DNA of 64,000 nt from Qipengyuania sp. JC766 (GCF_040717445.1 NZ_JBFEFL010000001.1:1426001-1490000), one strand, 5' to 3'; shown: positions 52,694-62,644, numbered from the stretch's first letter. A program made the numbers and translations. Notes: generated from the letters alone by a model not told the origin.

Positions 52694-53433
52694 GGAGCGA
52701 ATGCCACCTGCACCGCGCGTGCGTGGTCGGCGGCCGCGCCGCTGAAGGCCGAAAGCCATCCGCGCCACGAGCAGGCCGCGAAGCGCACCCAGTCACCCGC
52801 CACCTTGGCGTGCAGGTCCTCGATCTCGCGGCGATGCTGAAGGAAAGCACTGTCGGATATCTCCATCCCGCCGTCCGGTTCGGCGTAAAGATACAGCAGG
52901 GCAGGCTCGAGCCCCTCGCGGCTTGCTTGCGTCGCAATGCCGAGTGCGTGCTTGACGAGCTGCGCCGCGTCGAGGTGGCGATATCTTCGGGGCTCGGAGC
53001 GAAGCAGGTCGCGCATGGCCTGCCAGCGGGTCATCCCGTCGCCCCAGACATCTCGGTCATAGGCCTCGGACAACTCTGCGGGTTTCGCGCCGCGAAAAGG
53101 CTCGTAGCGCTTGGACTCAACGCCGATCAGGTGCGTCTCGGTCCAGACGGCGGCATCAAGCCAGGGGTGTCGTCCGCCGCTCCACGGAAATCGCATCTCG
53201 CATTCGATACCAACTTTCACAGGGCGGCCGGACAAGTCGGCGAGCGGAGGGAAGGCAGGCAATTCACCGGGCCGCTCGAGGAACCATCCGAATCCGTTCG
53301 CCGCTAACGCCGCGCTGCTCTGCAGATTGGCGAATTTACCACTGGCGATCTCGTTACCTGCCGCGCGCTCGAATATGGCGCGAACGCGGTCTTCGGGAAC
53401 ACCTGACAAAAACAGAGGGGTGTCCTCGCTCAA
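52690..53433 (-). CDS. PGN_0703-like PD-(D/E)XK restriction endonuclease
   Basis: A 247-residue protein with the motif WLDAAVWTETHLIGVESKRY (~91-110): Asp followed by Glu-x-Lys, as in PD-(D/E)XK nucleases of the PGN_0703 type. Its start is a TTG inside the mcrB stop (TTGA), and a perfect GGAGG 7 nt upstream decides for it. The C-terminal ~100 residues (EIEDLHAKVAGDWVRFAACS) have no assigned role. Its place between mcrB and mcrC suggests a second nuclease in the same complex. Confidence 0.75.
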   Translation of the reverse strand: MSEDTPLFLSGVPEDRVRAIFERAAGNEIASGKFANLQSSAALAANGFGWFLERPGELPAFPPLADLSGRPVKVGIECEMRFPWSGGRHPWLDAAVWTETHLIGVESKRYEPFRGAKPAELSEAYDRDVWGDGMTRWQAMRDLLRSEPRRYRHLDAAQLVKHALGIATQASREGLEPALLYLYAEPDGGMEISDSAFLQHRREIEDLHAKVAGDWVRFAACSWRGWLSAFSGAAADHARAVQVAFAP

Positions 53434-56400
53434 GCGACAACCTCCGCTGAGATCGCGCCGGACGGCTTTCGCTTTAACAAGCGAGAGTAGGCGCCTTCTT
53501 CGAAGCTATCGAGAACACGCCAGCTCTTCAGCGGCTCGCCGCCCTCGCCCATTGGATCCTCAATGGTCTTGCATTCGAGGAAATTGCCGCCCTTGTCCTT
53601 CTCGCCAAGAACCGCAGCGAGGCGGTTCCAGTCTTCGAAGAAATATTCTTGGAGAAGCGGGATGACCTTGTCGCGCATGACCGCGTCAACTTGCGACTTC
53701 GTTTTGCAGCCAATGAAGAAAGCATGGCCAATCCGGTGGTCGCGATCGACGAGGTATTCAATCCGTCGATTCATTGTCTCCAGCACGTCCGCCAGTGGCA
53801 GCCTAGTCGCTTCCTCGGCATCGAGGAAGGCCTCGACGGAAGTGTCGGGAGCCATCTCCTCGAAGCGGAACCGGCGGCGCAGCGCGGTGTCGAGCAGCGC
53901 AATCGAGCGGTCGGCGGTGTTCATCGTTCCGATGATATGCAGATTAGCCGGCACGCCGAATTCGCGCTTCGAATACGGCAACCGGACCTTGAGCGCGTTC
54001 GGCATGCCAAGCCGCTTGTCCGGTTCGATCAGCGTAATGAGCTCGCCGAAAACCTTGGAGATGTTGGCGCGGTTGATCTCGTCGATGATAAGGACGTGCG
54101 GTAGGAGTTCACCCTCTTCACTTGTCGTCCACTCGATCTCTTCGGAGCCGCTGTTAAGGAGCCTTTCCAGAACCTTGAGGTTCAATCTGCCACGAGGCAA
54201 TTCATAGATCGTATCGAGACTGAACCTGGTGTCGGGGCTGAGCTCGGCGACGGGCACTCCTTCGGGATCCGACCAGAGCCAGCTGACCTTCCGCCGGTGC
54301 GTGTATCGCCCGTCGGGGCGCGGCGCATACTCATATTCACCTTCTACAATCCCGATCGCCCTGAAAACATTCAACCCCTTCGAAGCCACAATGATGTCGC
54401 CAACACCGAGTTGGTTGCGGAACCGGTCCGGTGACTTCACCATCCCCATCTGCGGAGTGATACGTTCATCAGGGAACAGGCGCTCTAGCTCGGACAGAAT
54501 GCCATCCTTGCTGGCAAACCGTGAATCGCTCCAGTCGACGTCTTTGAAGCCGAAGAGCGCGTAGCCCTGCTCGAGAGAATCCTCGAACACCCAATTGCTG
54601 TGCGGATCGTTCGACTGTCCCAGCGACATCTTGAATATTTTCCGGCCCTCCACCAAGATCCTTCCATCGCCTCTCCTCACGCGCTTTTGCGCTCGGTCGG
54701 CGATACGCGCGAAGAGGCCGCTCTGTGCCTTTAGACTGAACCCCCCTCCCTCATTCGATCCGTCAGTATCGGGCCGAAGGCCTTCAATGAATTCCTCGTA
54801 GCTGAAGCTCTGGTGGAAGGTGACCAACTCGACCTGCCGAGACTCGACCAGTTCGCGGTAACGTCTCATCAGCGCGGCGCGGCCCTCTGCATCGTCGGGA
54901 TAGTCGGCCCCGCCATCGCATAGCTGCACCGCCTCTCGCGCGGTGCGGTAGGTCTTGCCCGTGCCGGGCGGGCCGTAGAGGATGAGATTGGTCGGCTGCA
55001 CGGTCGTGTCCTCGTCTTGTGTCGGGGCGCCGAACAGTCGGTCGCGCCAGAAGGGGGCGTTCAGGAACCAGTCGTAATCTTGTTCCTCATAATTAAGCAG
55101 GAACCGGCGCAGGCGGTCAGCAGATTCCTTCTCGCCAGGATCTCTCAACCGCCAGACGGCATGGTTGCTGGTGTAGAAATACCAAGTGCGAGGCTCTTCC
55201 CACTCCTGCCACTCCACCCCGACCCGAAGGCCGTCGTCGCTCACATCGGTGATGGTGCCCTCAGCGCGGAAACGGTTCGCGGTAACAATGCCTCCCCCGG
55301 CATCGAAAGACAGGTCGGTAGCTCGGGGCATGAAATCCTTGAGGAAGATGCGGTCGCCGACATGCATCTCGCGCACACGCCGGTTATTGGCGCTGCCGGT
55401 GTCAGTAAGAAGGCTCCATTCGCCACGGGCGATGAATCGCGGTAATCCGTCTTCCTCGCCCCATAATGAGGTGACGAGCCATACAGGCACGGGATCAAGT
55501 TCATTCCCGACCATGGTATTTTCCAATGCGCTCTGGCAGGTTTCCGACAAGAATGCCTGCACATCCCAGAGGTCGCGCGGGTTCCATCCCCAATCTCTTA
55601 TTTCCTCCAGCACAGCCTTTCCGAGTGCGTTGGCTCTGTGAAATTCATCCTCGGTCGGAATTCGGTTGCCGAAAAGCGCCTTACCACAGAGTAAACGGTA
55701 AGCCCGCTGGAGGGGCATGTAGTAAACCGGCAAGACTTCATTCGGAGCCGCACCCGCCGAAAGCACAGAGGAGATGGTTCGCAGATCCGCAAAAGGGTTC
55801 GTGCCGTCGTTCTGAAACACTGGTTCGAAGACCGATCTCGCGAATTCAGCCTCCCTCGCTCCTATGTCCCGAGACTTGAGCATCGCTCCAGCGGCACGCT
55901 CTAAATGACCGGGAAATTGTTGGACGCGTTTCGCAAGGTTTAAGTGCATATCGCCGCGCAGTAAGGCGCGTCCATCGTTGGCTGAGAAGAGCGTTGCGGT
56001 CATCTCGCGCCCGAGCTCATCGATACCCTGGGAGTCGCGAGTCTCATTGGCTTCACTCATGCGCTTGATGAATTCACGCTTGGCGTTATCGCCCGTCTTC
56101 CGCAGAAACTCTTTGTGATTAGAAAAACCGCCGTCTTCAGCAAAATTGTCAAACCGCTCAAGGAAGCGCAATTTTAGACGCTCTAGCGTTTGAGAGTTCA
56201 AGAACAGTGGTTTGCTGAAATATCGATCTAAGAGCGTCTTGAGCACTTCGGCATTGGGAAGCTCGATCTTGCTGACCTCCCGACGGTCAGGAACGTCGTG
56301 CCGAAGACGTTTTGGCAGGTTCGAGCTGCGAGACTTCTGCGCAGGATATTCGGTTACGGTAACCTGCTGCGCAGACCAATGACCATATGAGCCTTCAAGC

Positions 56401-57113
56401 CAAATTTGAGTTCGCGCTGCTTCGAGATCCAGCGCAAGCTGCCGACCATCTTCGAGCGCGAACGACGCAATCTTGTTCGTTTGTCCGATCGGCTCGCCCA
56501 GGCTTTCGCGTAGGGTGCGAAGGGCCCAATAATCTTCCTTGGCCAAGTCGAACACGAACCGGGTCGCTGTGCTCATGTCGGCACCGAAGCTTTGCGGCGG
56601 CGGCACATCTGCCATTTCGTGGAACTTGCGCCCCCGCATGGCCTGACAAATATTCGGCCAAGCATCATGCAGACCGAGAGCGTCATTCACATCTTTTACG
56701 ACCAGCTCGGCGCTCTGTCCGTCCCGCTCACGGGCGGGCTCGATATGGTTCTCGAGAACGAACCGCCGAATTCGATCAGCATCGTTCGCGCTTGCATGGC
56801 CTTCGAGGAATTGGCCATATTGCATCAACCAGCTGCGCCAATTCGAGAGTCTGTTTCTCGGTTTTTCGGACTCAGGCATGAGGACGCGGAACCGCTCACC
56901 GCCACTGTCGAAATCCGTCCTTAGTCTCGAAATTGCTTCACGAATATCTGCGAAGCGGCCCGCCTCCCAAGCTGCTTCGAGGTCTGGGTAGTGAAAGCCT
57001 AGATCGGCCAATTTTTTCTCGATGGTTCTCACCGCATGGACGCGTGTATTGCGTCCGCTTTCTGTATTCGCCCCGTTCGTTTCGAGCCAATCCCTGAATT
57101 CGCTTTCTCTCAC
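53430..57113 (-). CDS. mcrB: McrB-family NTPase with inserted domain
   Basis: A 1227-residue McrB-type AAA+ NTPase. The N-terminal ~540 residues are helical and unassigned. A beta-rich EVE-like region spans ~540-690 (VWLVTSLWGEEDGLPRFIAR). Walker A is LYGPPGTGKTYRTA (~714). A domain inserted at ~824-950 (FKMSLGQSNDPHSNWVFEDS, then GVGDIIVASKGLN) looks like another EVE/YTH-like reader. Walker B is LIIDEINRANISK (~1010) and the McrB signature GTMNTADRSIALLD is at ~1064. EVE-like domains read modified bases, so the protein may carry two readers. The start is a GTG at 57113 with GGAGGGAGG upstream. The usual McrB is about half this length. Confidence 0.88.
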   Translation of the reverse strand: MRESEFRDWLETNGANTESGRNTRVHAVRTIEKKLADLGFHYPDLEAAWEAGRFADIREAISRLRTDFDSGGERFRVLMPESEKPRNRLSNWRSWLMQYGQFLEGHASANDADRIRRFVLENHIEPARERDGQSAELVVKDVNDALGLHDAWPNICQAMRGRKFHEMADVPPPQSFGADMSTATRFVFDLAKEDYWALRTLRESLGEPIGQTNKIASFALEDGRQLALDLEAARTQIWLEGSYGHWSAQQVTVTEYPAQKSRSSNLPKRLRHDVPDRREVSKIELPNAEVLKTLLDRYFSKPLFLNSQTLERLKLRFLERFDNFAEDGGFSNHKEFLRKTGDNAKREFIKRMSEANETRDSQGIDELGREMTATLFSANDGRALLRGDMHLNLAKRVQQFPGHLERAAGAMLKSRDIGAREAEFARSVFEPVFQNDGTNPFADLRTISSVLSAGAAPNEVLPVYYMPLQRAYRLLCGKALFGNRIPTEDEFHRANALGKAVLEEIRDWGWNPRDLWDVQAFLSETCQSALENTMVGNELDPVPVWLVTSLWGEEDGLPRFIARGEWSLLTDTGSANNRRVREMHVGDRIFLKDFMPRATDLSFDAGGGIVTANRFRAEGTITDVSDDGLRVGVEWQEWEEPRTWYFYTSNHAVWRLRDPGEKESADRLRRFLLNYEEQDYDWFLNAPFWRDRLFGAPTQDEDTTVQPTNLILYGPPGTGKTYRTAREAVQLCDGGADYPDDAEGRAALMRRYRELVESRQVELVTFHQSFSYEEFIEGLRPDTDGSNEGGGFSLKAQSGLFARIADRAQKRVRRGDGRILVEGRKIFKMSLGQSNDPHSNWVFEDSLEQGYALFGFKDVDWSDSRFASKDGILSELERLFPDERITPQMGMVKSPDRFRNQLGVGDIIVASKGLNVFRAIGIVEGEYEYAPRPDGRYTHRRKVSWLWSDPEGVPVAELSPDTRFSLDTIYELPRGRLNLKVLERLLNSGSEEIEWTTSEEGELLPHVLIIDEINRANISKVFGELITLIEPDKRLGMPNALKVRLPYSKREFGVPANLHIIGTMNTADRSIALLDTALRRRFRFEEMAPDTSVEAFLDAEEATRLPLADVLETMNRRIEYLVDRDHRIGHAFFIGCKTKSQVDAVMRDKVIPLLQEYFFEDWNRLAAVLGEKDKGGNFLECKTIEDPMGEGGEPLKSWRVLDSFEEGAYSRLLKRKPSGAISAEVVA

Positions 57114-60100
57114 TTGCCTCCCTCCTCAATCACCCACGCCAGAGTGTTCACGAGCCGCAGGTGATCAACGCTTTTTGCGTCCAATTCCAGTAACTTCGGA
57201 TTGGTCATCACAAGCGCAAGTGTGCGCGCTCGGCTGATTGCCACGTTGATGCGGTTCTTCGAATAAAAGAACTCGACGTGCCGAGGCAGATCGTCCGGCG
57301 TAGAGGTCGCGAGCGATACTATCACCACCTCGGCCTCTTGCCCCTGGAACTTGTCAACAGTGCCCACGCGCGCTTTCGCGGGCAATGCAGCCGTGAGCGC
57401 GTTAACCTGCATGTTGTAAGGTGCCACGATCAGGATGTTCTTCCACCCGATTTTGCCCGTCTTGCCCTCACGATTGATAAATTGCGTGCCGATCAGACCC
57501 TCGGCCAGTTCCTCCACCCTTGCCACTTCAGCATCGCTTCGCTGTCCGCAGCCTGTGTGATCCATCGCCACGAAGCGGATCCCACTCTCGGCGAGCACCG
57601 GATCATGGCCGGGCTGCAAATGGAGCCGCTGGCGCGCGCAATCGGGATGAGCTTTGAGCCGGCCATCATAGACAGCGTCCGAGATGAAACCACAGATCGA
57701 GGGATGCATGCGCCAGCTGGTATCGAGCAGGATACCCCGGTCCGGTGCGACAGTGGCCTCGCCCTGCAACAGGTAATCAAGCGCCGAAAGACCACTTTCG
57801 CCCGGATGCGCGCCTTGGATGGGCTGTGACAATTGCATCTGGTCGCCCACAAGCACGATATTGCGTGCAGCCGATCCCATCGCCAACAAATGACCTAGCG
57901 ACACCTGTCCAGCCTCATCGATAAACAGGTAGTCGAGCGTCTGGTCGAAATCGCTATCGGCAAACAGCCAAGCGGTGCCGCCAATCAGATCAGGCATGTA
58001 TTCGTGCACGTCAGCGGCAGTCTCCACGTCGGTGATGATACGGCCATTGAGCCGTTGCTCGTCATTTCCACGCGTGCATTTCTTCACGCCGACGAAGTTG
58101 AGGTCAGTCTCATCCGCGACATCCTCCACTTTGGCTAGCAAGTTGTTGATCGCCTTGTGGCTGTTGCTGGAAACGCCGACTTTCTTGCCCGCGGCGAGCA
58201 ACGAACAGATGACATGTGCACTTGTGAAGGTCTTGCCCGTGCCCGGTGGCCCTTGAACGAACAGGGTCGTGCCGTCCATCGCCAGACAGCGCATTGTGGC
58301 GGCTTCGATCAGGCTTTCGCCTTCTCGCACCAGTGGCCCACCATTCCAGCCGAGCAGTCGCGGCGCCCTGCGTTCGATGAGATCGAGCAGCGCGCTGTAG
58401 GGGCGCTCGTCTGCCTCCTCTACCGGGGTAGGAACGCCGTTGAGCCACTCTTCTTCCGCCATACCTGCCCAGGCCAGCGCCACCCGGCGAACGGCGGAAA
58501 CCAGAATCTGGTTCGGCACGGTCGGCTCGGGGATCAGTGAGCCGTCCAGTGGCCAGATCCCCTTGGCGGCATTGCCTCGCTTGATTTCAACTGTCCCCGC
58601 TTCACAATCGAGCGCTACGATGGTGCCAACTTTAGAGAGGCTCGGCGCGTGCAGGACGATCGATCCTTCCCGAAGTTTCGTCTCCTGCGGCGCAAATCGA
58701 TAGCTGGCGATGGTGCTGCGCTTATCTGGTCGTTGCCAAATCCCCTCCTCATCGGGATCTGGCACTATGCCTCCGATGCACTCATGATCTTCAGCGAGCT
58801 CGTCCGGCTCACGCTCGCATCTGTCAAACATAGCCCAAAAGGCCGGCTTATCGGCTCGGCGATGGAACTGCGTAAGGTGGCCGACGAGCGCCCTGCCCTC
58901 TTCGCTTTCCGGCAATGTCCCGGCCTTTATTGCAGTCAGCAGCCTCTGGGAGCGCACCTCGGCTTCAGCGCGTGCATCTGCTTTTTCATCGGGAACCGCC
59001 GTTGCAGGACCAACTGACCGCCACGGCAAATCCTCCATACGCAATTCTACCAGCCAGTCGCGCAGTGCCTCGGTATTTTCGCAATCCACCTTGTTGTATT
59101 CAAGGATGCCGTCGAGGATCGCCTGTTCGTTGGTTTTTTGCCAACTCTTGTATTCAACAACAGACTGGTCAGCCTTGGTAACATCTCCCTGCCGCGCGTC
59201 GGCAAAGAATATCTCCATTGTTTTGAGCGAAAGGTTGTCTTCGCTGGTTCTGATGGCCTGCCTTAAGACACCGTAGAGATCGACGAACCGCCGTTGGCGC
59301 AGCAAATTGTCCAGCAGTTCTTCACGGCTCGCATGAAGCGTTGAGAGGCGGCGGAGCGCCGTAATCTCGTAAGGGGCATAGTGGTAAACATGCGCACCGG
59401 GATTGGCCTCGAGATGCGCGGCCATCCAATCCATCGTGGTTTCGAAAGCAATCCGTTCATCGGCGTGGTTGTGCCCCCACCGAAAACGGAACTGCGGACC
59501 GGATCCATCGCGGTAGTGCACGCCCCAAAGGTAATCCAGTCCGCCCTCTTCCAACGGATCACCCTCAAGGTCGAAAAACAGGTCAGCGGGGTCAGGTTGA
59601 GGAAGGTTGGCGAAGCCTCTGCCATCTTCAATCGGCAATGGTTCCGCCACTGGCTCCCCGCCCTGCCAGCGGGTCTGCTGAATTCGGGCCTGCGCACGCA
59701 ATTTGTCGAGAGTGGCGGGCGCGAGGCGGGGGATGCGCTGATCTTCCGGAAGAAAGGCGAGTTGCGCGACCGTGAATACGCCAGCCGCTCGAAGTTTTTC
59801 GATCTGTGGCTTGCCTATCCCGCACACGCGCGAAAGATGATCTTGTGCTTCCCAAACCTCAGCACAATGATCGCGCCACGGACACAAGCCGCAGGCTGAA
59901 CATGGCTCCGGCTCGCTCTCCTCCGCCCCACTCTCCACGACAGCGAGGAAGCGGGCGATAGCGGCGCCGAGCACCTTATCAAAATCGACGAGGCGGAAGC
60001 TCTCGCGTCGCCCGTCGCCCAGTTGGACATGCACACGGCGCGGCGCCTTGCCCTGGATATCAGCTATCATCCGTGCATAGATGCCGAGTTGCACAACGTG

Positions 60101-60532
60101 ACTTGCCTTGGCCGAGCGCGCCAGCTTGGTATCCACCGGTTCGTAAGACCAGTGGCCGAGGTCGGACGGCTCCTCTACCCGGATCAGGAAATCGGCAAAG
60201 CCGCTCCATGGAGGCTGCAGAAAGGCAGCTTGGAATATTGCCTTCGCGCCTTGTTCCATGGCCTCCCTTGTCCGCAATGCGCGACTTTCCAGCGAGCCTT
60301 TCTCGGGTATCTCGACTAAGCCCCCTTCATCCGCAAGCTGCTCACGATAGGCATCCTCGTGCTCAAGCCCCGCCTGTTGCACAAGCTTGCCCATGGCGTC
60401 GTCTTCGGCCTGTTGCGGGGCAGCGTCAGGCTCTCGTAACCGCGCCAGGTCGAGTGCGGTGGCATGGGCACAGCCTAGATAGCGGACAAGGTCCGACGGT
60501 GAATAGAGGATGGCGTTATCGAACTGACGCAT
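57110..60532 (-). CDS. TM0106-type RecB-like nuclease fused to SF1 helicase
   Basis: A 1140-residue fusion. Residues ~1-210 are the RecB-like PD-(D/E)XK part (GFADFLIRVEE, then EPVDTKLARSAK). A four-cysteine cluster CSACGLCPWRDHC (~214), probably Fe-S, follows, then an HhH segment. Residues ~317-490 are an RNase H-like exonuclease region (DLFFDLEGDPLEEGGLDYLW). The Dna2/Upf1-type helicase follows: FVQGPPGTGKTFTS (~764), LFIDEAGQVSLG (~872), VDKFQGQEAEVVIVSLA (~1062). The ATG at 60532 has AAGGAG. It overlaps mcrB (GTGA). This architecture processes DNA ends and is known from defence islands. Confidence 0.88.
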   Translation of the reverse strand: MRQFDNAILYSPSDLVRYLGCAHATALDLARLREPDAAPQQAEDDAMGKLVQQAGLEHEDAYREQLADEGGLVEIPEKGSLESRALRTREAMEQGAKAIFQAAFLQPPWSGFADFLIRVEEPSDLGHWSYEPVDTKLARSAKASHVVQLGIYARMIADIQGKAPRRVHVQLGDGRRESFRLVDFDKVLGAAIARFLAVVESGAEESEPEPCSACGLCPWRDHCAEVWEAQDHLSRVCGIGKPQIEKLRAAGVFTVAQLAFLPEDQRIPRLAPATLDKLRAQARIQQTRWQGGEPVAEPLPIEDGRGFANLPQPDPADLFFDLEGDPLEEGGLDYLWGVHYRDGSGPQFRFRWGHNHADERIAFETTMDWMAAHLEANPGAHVYHYAPYEITALRRLSTLHASREELLDNLLRQRRFVDLYGVLRQAIRTSEDNLSLKTMEIFFADARQGDVTKADQSVVEYKSWQKTNEQAILDGILEYNKVDCENTEALRDWLVELRMEDLPWRSVGPATAVPDEKADARAEAEVRSQRLLTAIKAGTLPESEEGRALVGHLTQFHRRADKPAFWAMFDRCEREPDELAEDHECIGGIVPDPDEEGIWQRPDKRSTIASYRFAPQETKLREGSIVLHAPSLSKVGTIVALDCEAGTVEIKRGNAAKGIWPLDGSLIPEPTVPNQILVSAVRRVALAWAGMAEEEWLNGVPTPVEEADERPYSALLDLIERRAPRLLGWNGGPLVREGESLIEAATMRCLAMDGTTLFVQGPPGTGKTFTSAHVICSLLAAGKKVGVSSNSHKAINNLLAKVEDVADETDLNFVGVKKCTRGNDEQRLNGRIITDVETAADVHEYMPDLIGGTAWLFADSDFDQTLDYLFIDEAGQVSLGHLLAMGSAARNIVLVGDQMQLSQPIQGAHPGESGLSALDYLLQGEATVAPDRGILLDTSWRMHPSICGFISDAVYDGRLKAHPDCARQRLHLQPGHDPVLAESGIRFVAMDHTGCGQRSDAEVARVEELAEGLIGTQFINREGKTGKIGWKNILIVAPYNMQVNALTAALPAKARVGTVDKFQGQEAEVVIVSLATSTPDDLPRHVEFFYSKNRINVAISRARTLALVMTNPKLLELDAKSVDHLRLVNTLAWVIEEGGK

Positions 60533-60607
60533 TCGCGATTACTCCTTGCGAACGCGGTAGCAGTCTGCTGCGACAGAAACGGTCGGTTGTGAAAAAGAAT
60601 GCTGGCA

Positions 60608-62644
60608 TTAGAATCCCATAGAAGATTTTTCAAACCCACGGCCTTCTCGTTCTTCGATCAGCCATTGCGCGAGAACCTTGGGATCCTTTTCTGCCAGTAA
60701 TTTTGCCCGCTTGCTGACCAGCAAATAATCCCCGGGCGTGGTGCCAGCAACCGGCAACCTTTCAGGTGCATGAAAGCCAAACCATCGCTTGAACTGCGCG
60801 CGTGCTCGATGCTCATCGAGCAGTTTGAATTTCGCACAAACAGTAAATCTGCGCTGCGTCGCCGGATCGAATTCGTCCGCTAGGTTGGTCGTCGCCACGA
60901 ATGGCGCTTTCAATACATCCATCTGGCGCATCATCTCGTTGACCATGCTGCGTTCCCACCCTCGCTGGGCGTTTCGGCGGTCAGTGAGGAAATCATCCGC
61001 TTCGTCGATCAGCAACAGCCCCTTGCAGCGTGATACCTCTTGGAAGGCCGCGGCGATGTTAGCTTCGGTTTCACCTACATACATGCCGAGTAGGTCTGAG
61101 CCGCGCCGTTCGACGAGTTCGATCTGGAGCCGTTCGGCCAGATGGCGGGCGTAGGCACTCTTGCCAGTTCCGCTGGGCCCCGAGAGCAGTAGACTCCAGT
61201 CACGATCATCGGACGCTTCGAGCCGGTCGGCTAGCGCGTCAAGATCACGGTCCGCCACTGCGAGAGCGGGATCATAGGTCGGTGGCAACGCAACGGGGCT
61301 CGGGGTTCGCCCCGTGATCGCGGTCACCAGGCCTTCTCCGATTGCTAGAGCCTGTTCGATAGTGCCCCCTGCCTCCTTCGCGCCTTTCACCGCCGACGCA
61401 AGAACGGCGGGAGCAGCAGGCAGAGAGGCGAGACGATGCCTGTCATTTTCGGACAGCTTCAACTTTGCTTTCTTCGCGTGCAGATCAACAATCCGTTGCC
61501 GCACCGCGAGCGCCGGTTTCGGGAATTCGATTGCAAGCGACATGCGCCGGATCAGCGATTCCTCGAAGCGCCACAGATCGTTCACGATCCAGATTGTCGG
61601 GCGATCCCCGCCCTCGATCAGGCGATTCAGGAACAGTTTCGACCGGCCACCACGGTCTTCGAGAGCCCCCAGTTGCAGCACGTCGTCAGCCTCGTCCATC
61701 ACCACGACACGGCCTGGTTCGCCGCTAGTCAGCGCCCGCAACAAGGTCAGGTGCGCCAGCCTCTCGCGGCGGTTCGGTTCCCGGCCGCTCTCATCCTCCA
61801 TACCTGCAAAGACGGCTCGCATTCCCGAACGAGAAGCGAGCAGCCTAGCAAATTCTGTCTTTCCGGTTCCCGGCGGCCCGTAAAGCAGGATCGCACATCC
61901 CTTCCCCGCAGCAACGAGTGTCTCGGCAATTTCTCGCTGCGACCCAATGTGGTTGAAGTCACACCAGGCAAGCGTCGATGGCTTGGCAACCGGCATCAAC
62001 TGCCTTGCCAATCGGGAAGGCGGCGATCCCGATTTTGCGATCCGTTGCAGGAAATTGTTGGCCGAAACCTCTCCGTCGCGGTCATTGTCGACAAGGCCGG
62101 TGCTCCACAGCCGCGCTCCAACCGCCAAACGGTCTTCCACCTTGAAAAGGGGGAGATCATTCAGAAACGCGATCTTGCGTGAAGACGGGTTGTGGCCCCC
62201 ACCAGGCAGCGCCCGGATCAGCTTGTCCCATTCATCATGCGTGGAACACCGCGCAAGCGTCAAGATAATTGCCCGCTCAATGTCGTCGAGCTTCAGCATC
62301 TTCGCCAGCCAGTCGATCCGGCGATCAAACGACGTGCGCTTTATCGTTCCACCGCTAGAATTGCCCCTAACCAGCCGACGCAGCAAAGGGGGATACTGCT
62401 GACTGGTGAGCAGCTCCCAGTCCTCCTCGTTATCGAAAGCCTTGTTCGCAGGCTCGGCGTTCGTCCATGCTTCCAGCAGCTCCGAACCGCACTTGCGAAG
62501 CTGCTGATCGGACATCCGGCTGACCACGTCACACCATGTCTGCGCGAAGAGCCTAGCTTCTTCGTTGGAAGAAATGGACGTTTCGGATCGGCGGTGGCTA
62601 TGGCGGTGGCGACGCCTCAAGCGGTGGAGTTCTGATTCTGTCAT
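60608..62644 (-). CDS. Tandem AAA+ ATPase
   Basis: A 678-residue protein with two AAA+ modules. The first has Walker A LLYGPPGTGKTEFA (~255) and Walker B RVVVMDEADDVL (~313). The second has LLSGPSGTGKSAYA (~488) and GLLLIDEADDFLTD (~535), with an arginine-finger-like TQRRF after it. The N-terminal ~240 residues are helical and unassigned. It precedes the nuclease-helicase gene by 75 nt on the same strand, so it is likely the first gene of the defence operon. Expected role: ATP-driven remodelling or loading. The family is a general AAA_CDC48/ClpX-like one and no system-specific name is certain. Confidence 0.82.
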   Translation of the reverse strand: MTESELHRLRRRHRHSHRRSETSISSNEEARLFAQTWCDVVSRMSDQQLRKCGSELLEAWTNAEPANKAFDNEEDWELLTSQQYPPLLRRLVRGNSSGGTIKRTSFDRRIDWLAKMLKLDDIERAIILTLARCSTHDEWDKLIRALPGGGHNPSSRKIAFLNDLPLFKVEDRLAVGARLWSTGLVDNDRDGEVSANNFLQRIAKSGSPPSRLARQLMPVAKPSTLAWCDFNHIGSQREIAETLVAAGKGCAILLYGPPGTGKTEFARLLASRSGMRAVFAGMEDESGREPNRRERLAHLTLLRALTSGEPGRVVVMDEADDVLQLGALEDRGGRSKLFLNRLIEGGDRPTIWIVNDLWRFEESLIRRMSLAIEFPKPALAVRQRIVDLHAKKAKLKLSENDRHRLASLPAAPAVLASAVKGAKEAGGTIEQALAIGEGLVTAITGRTPSPVALPPTYDPALAVADRDLDALADRLEASDDRDWSLLLSGPSGTGKSAYARHLAERLQIELVERRGSDLLGMYVGETEANIAAAFQEVSRCKGLLLIDEADDFLTDRRNAQRGWERSMVNEMMRQMDVLKAPFVATTNLADEFDPATQRRFTVCAKFKLLDEHRARAQFKRWFGFHAPERLPVAGTTPGDYLLVSKRAKLLAEKDPKVLAQWLIEEREGRGFEKSSMGF

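Noticed and set aside
38473-62644. Complete BREX or canonical DISARM
   Set aside because: No PglZ, BrxC or BrxL for BREX. No separate DrmA/DrmB and no DrmC PLD protein for DISARM.
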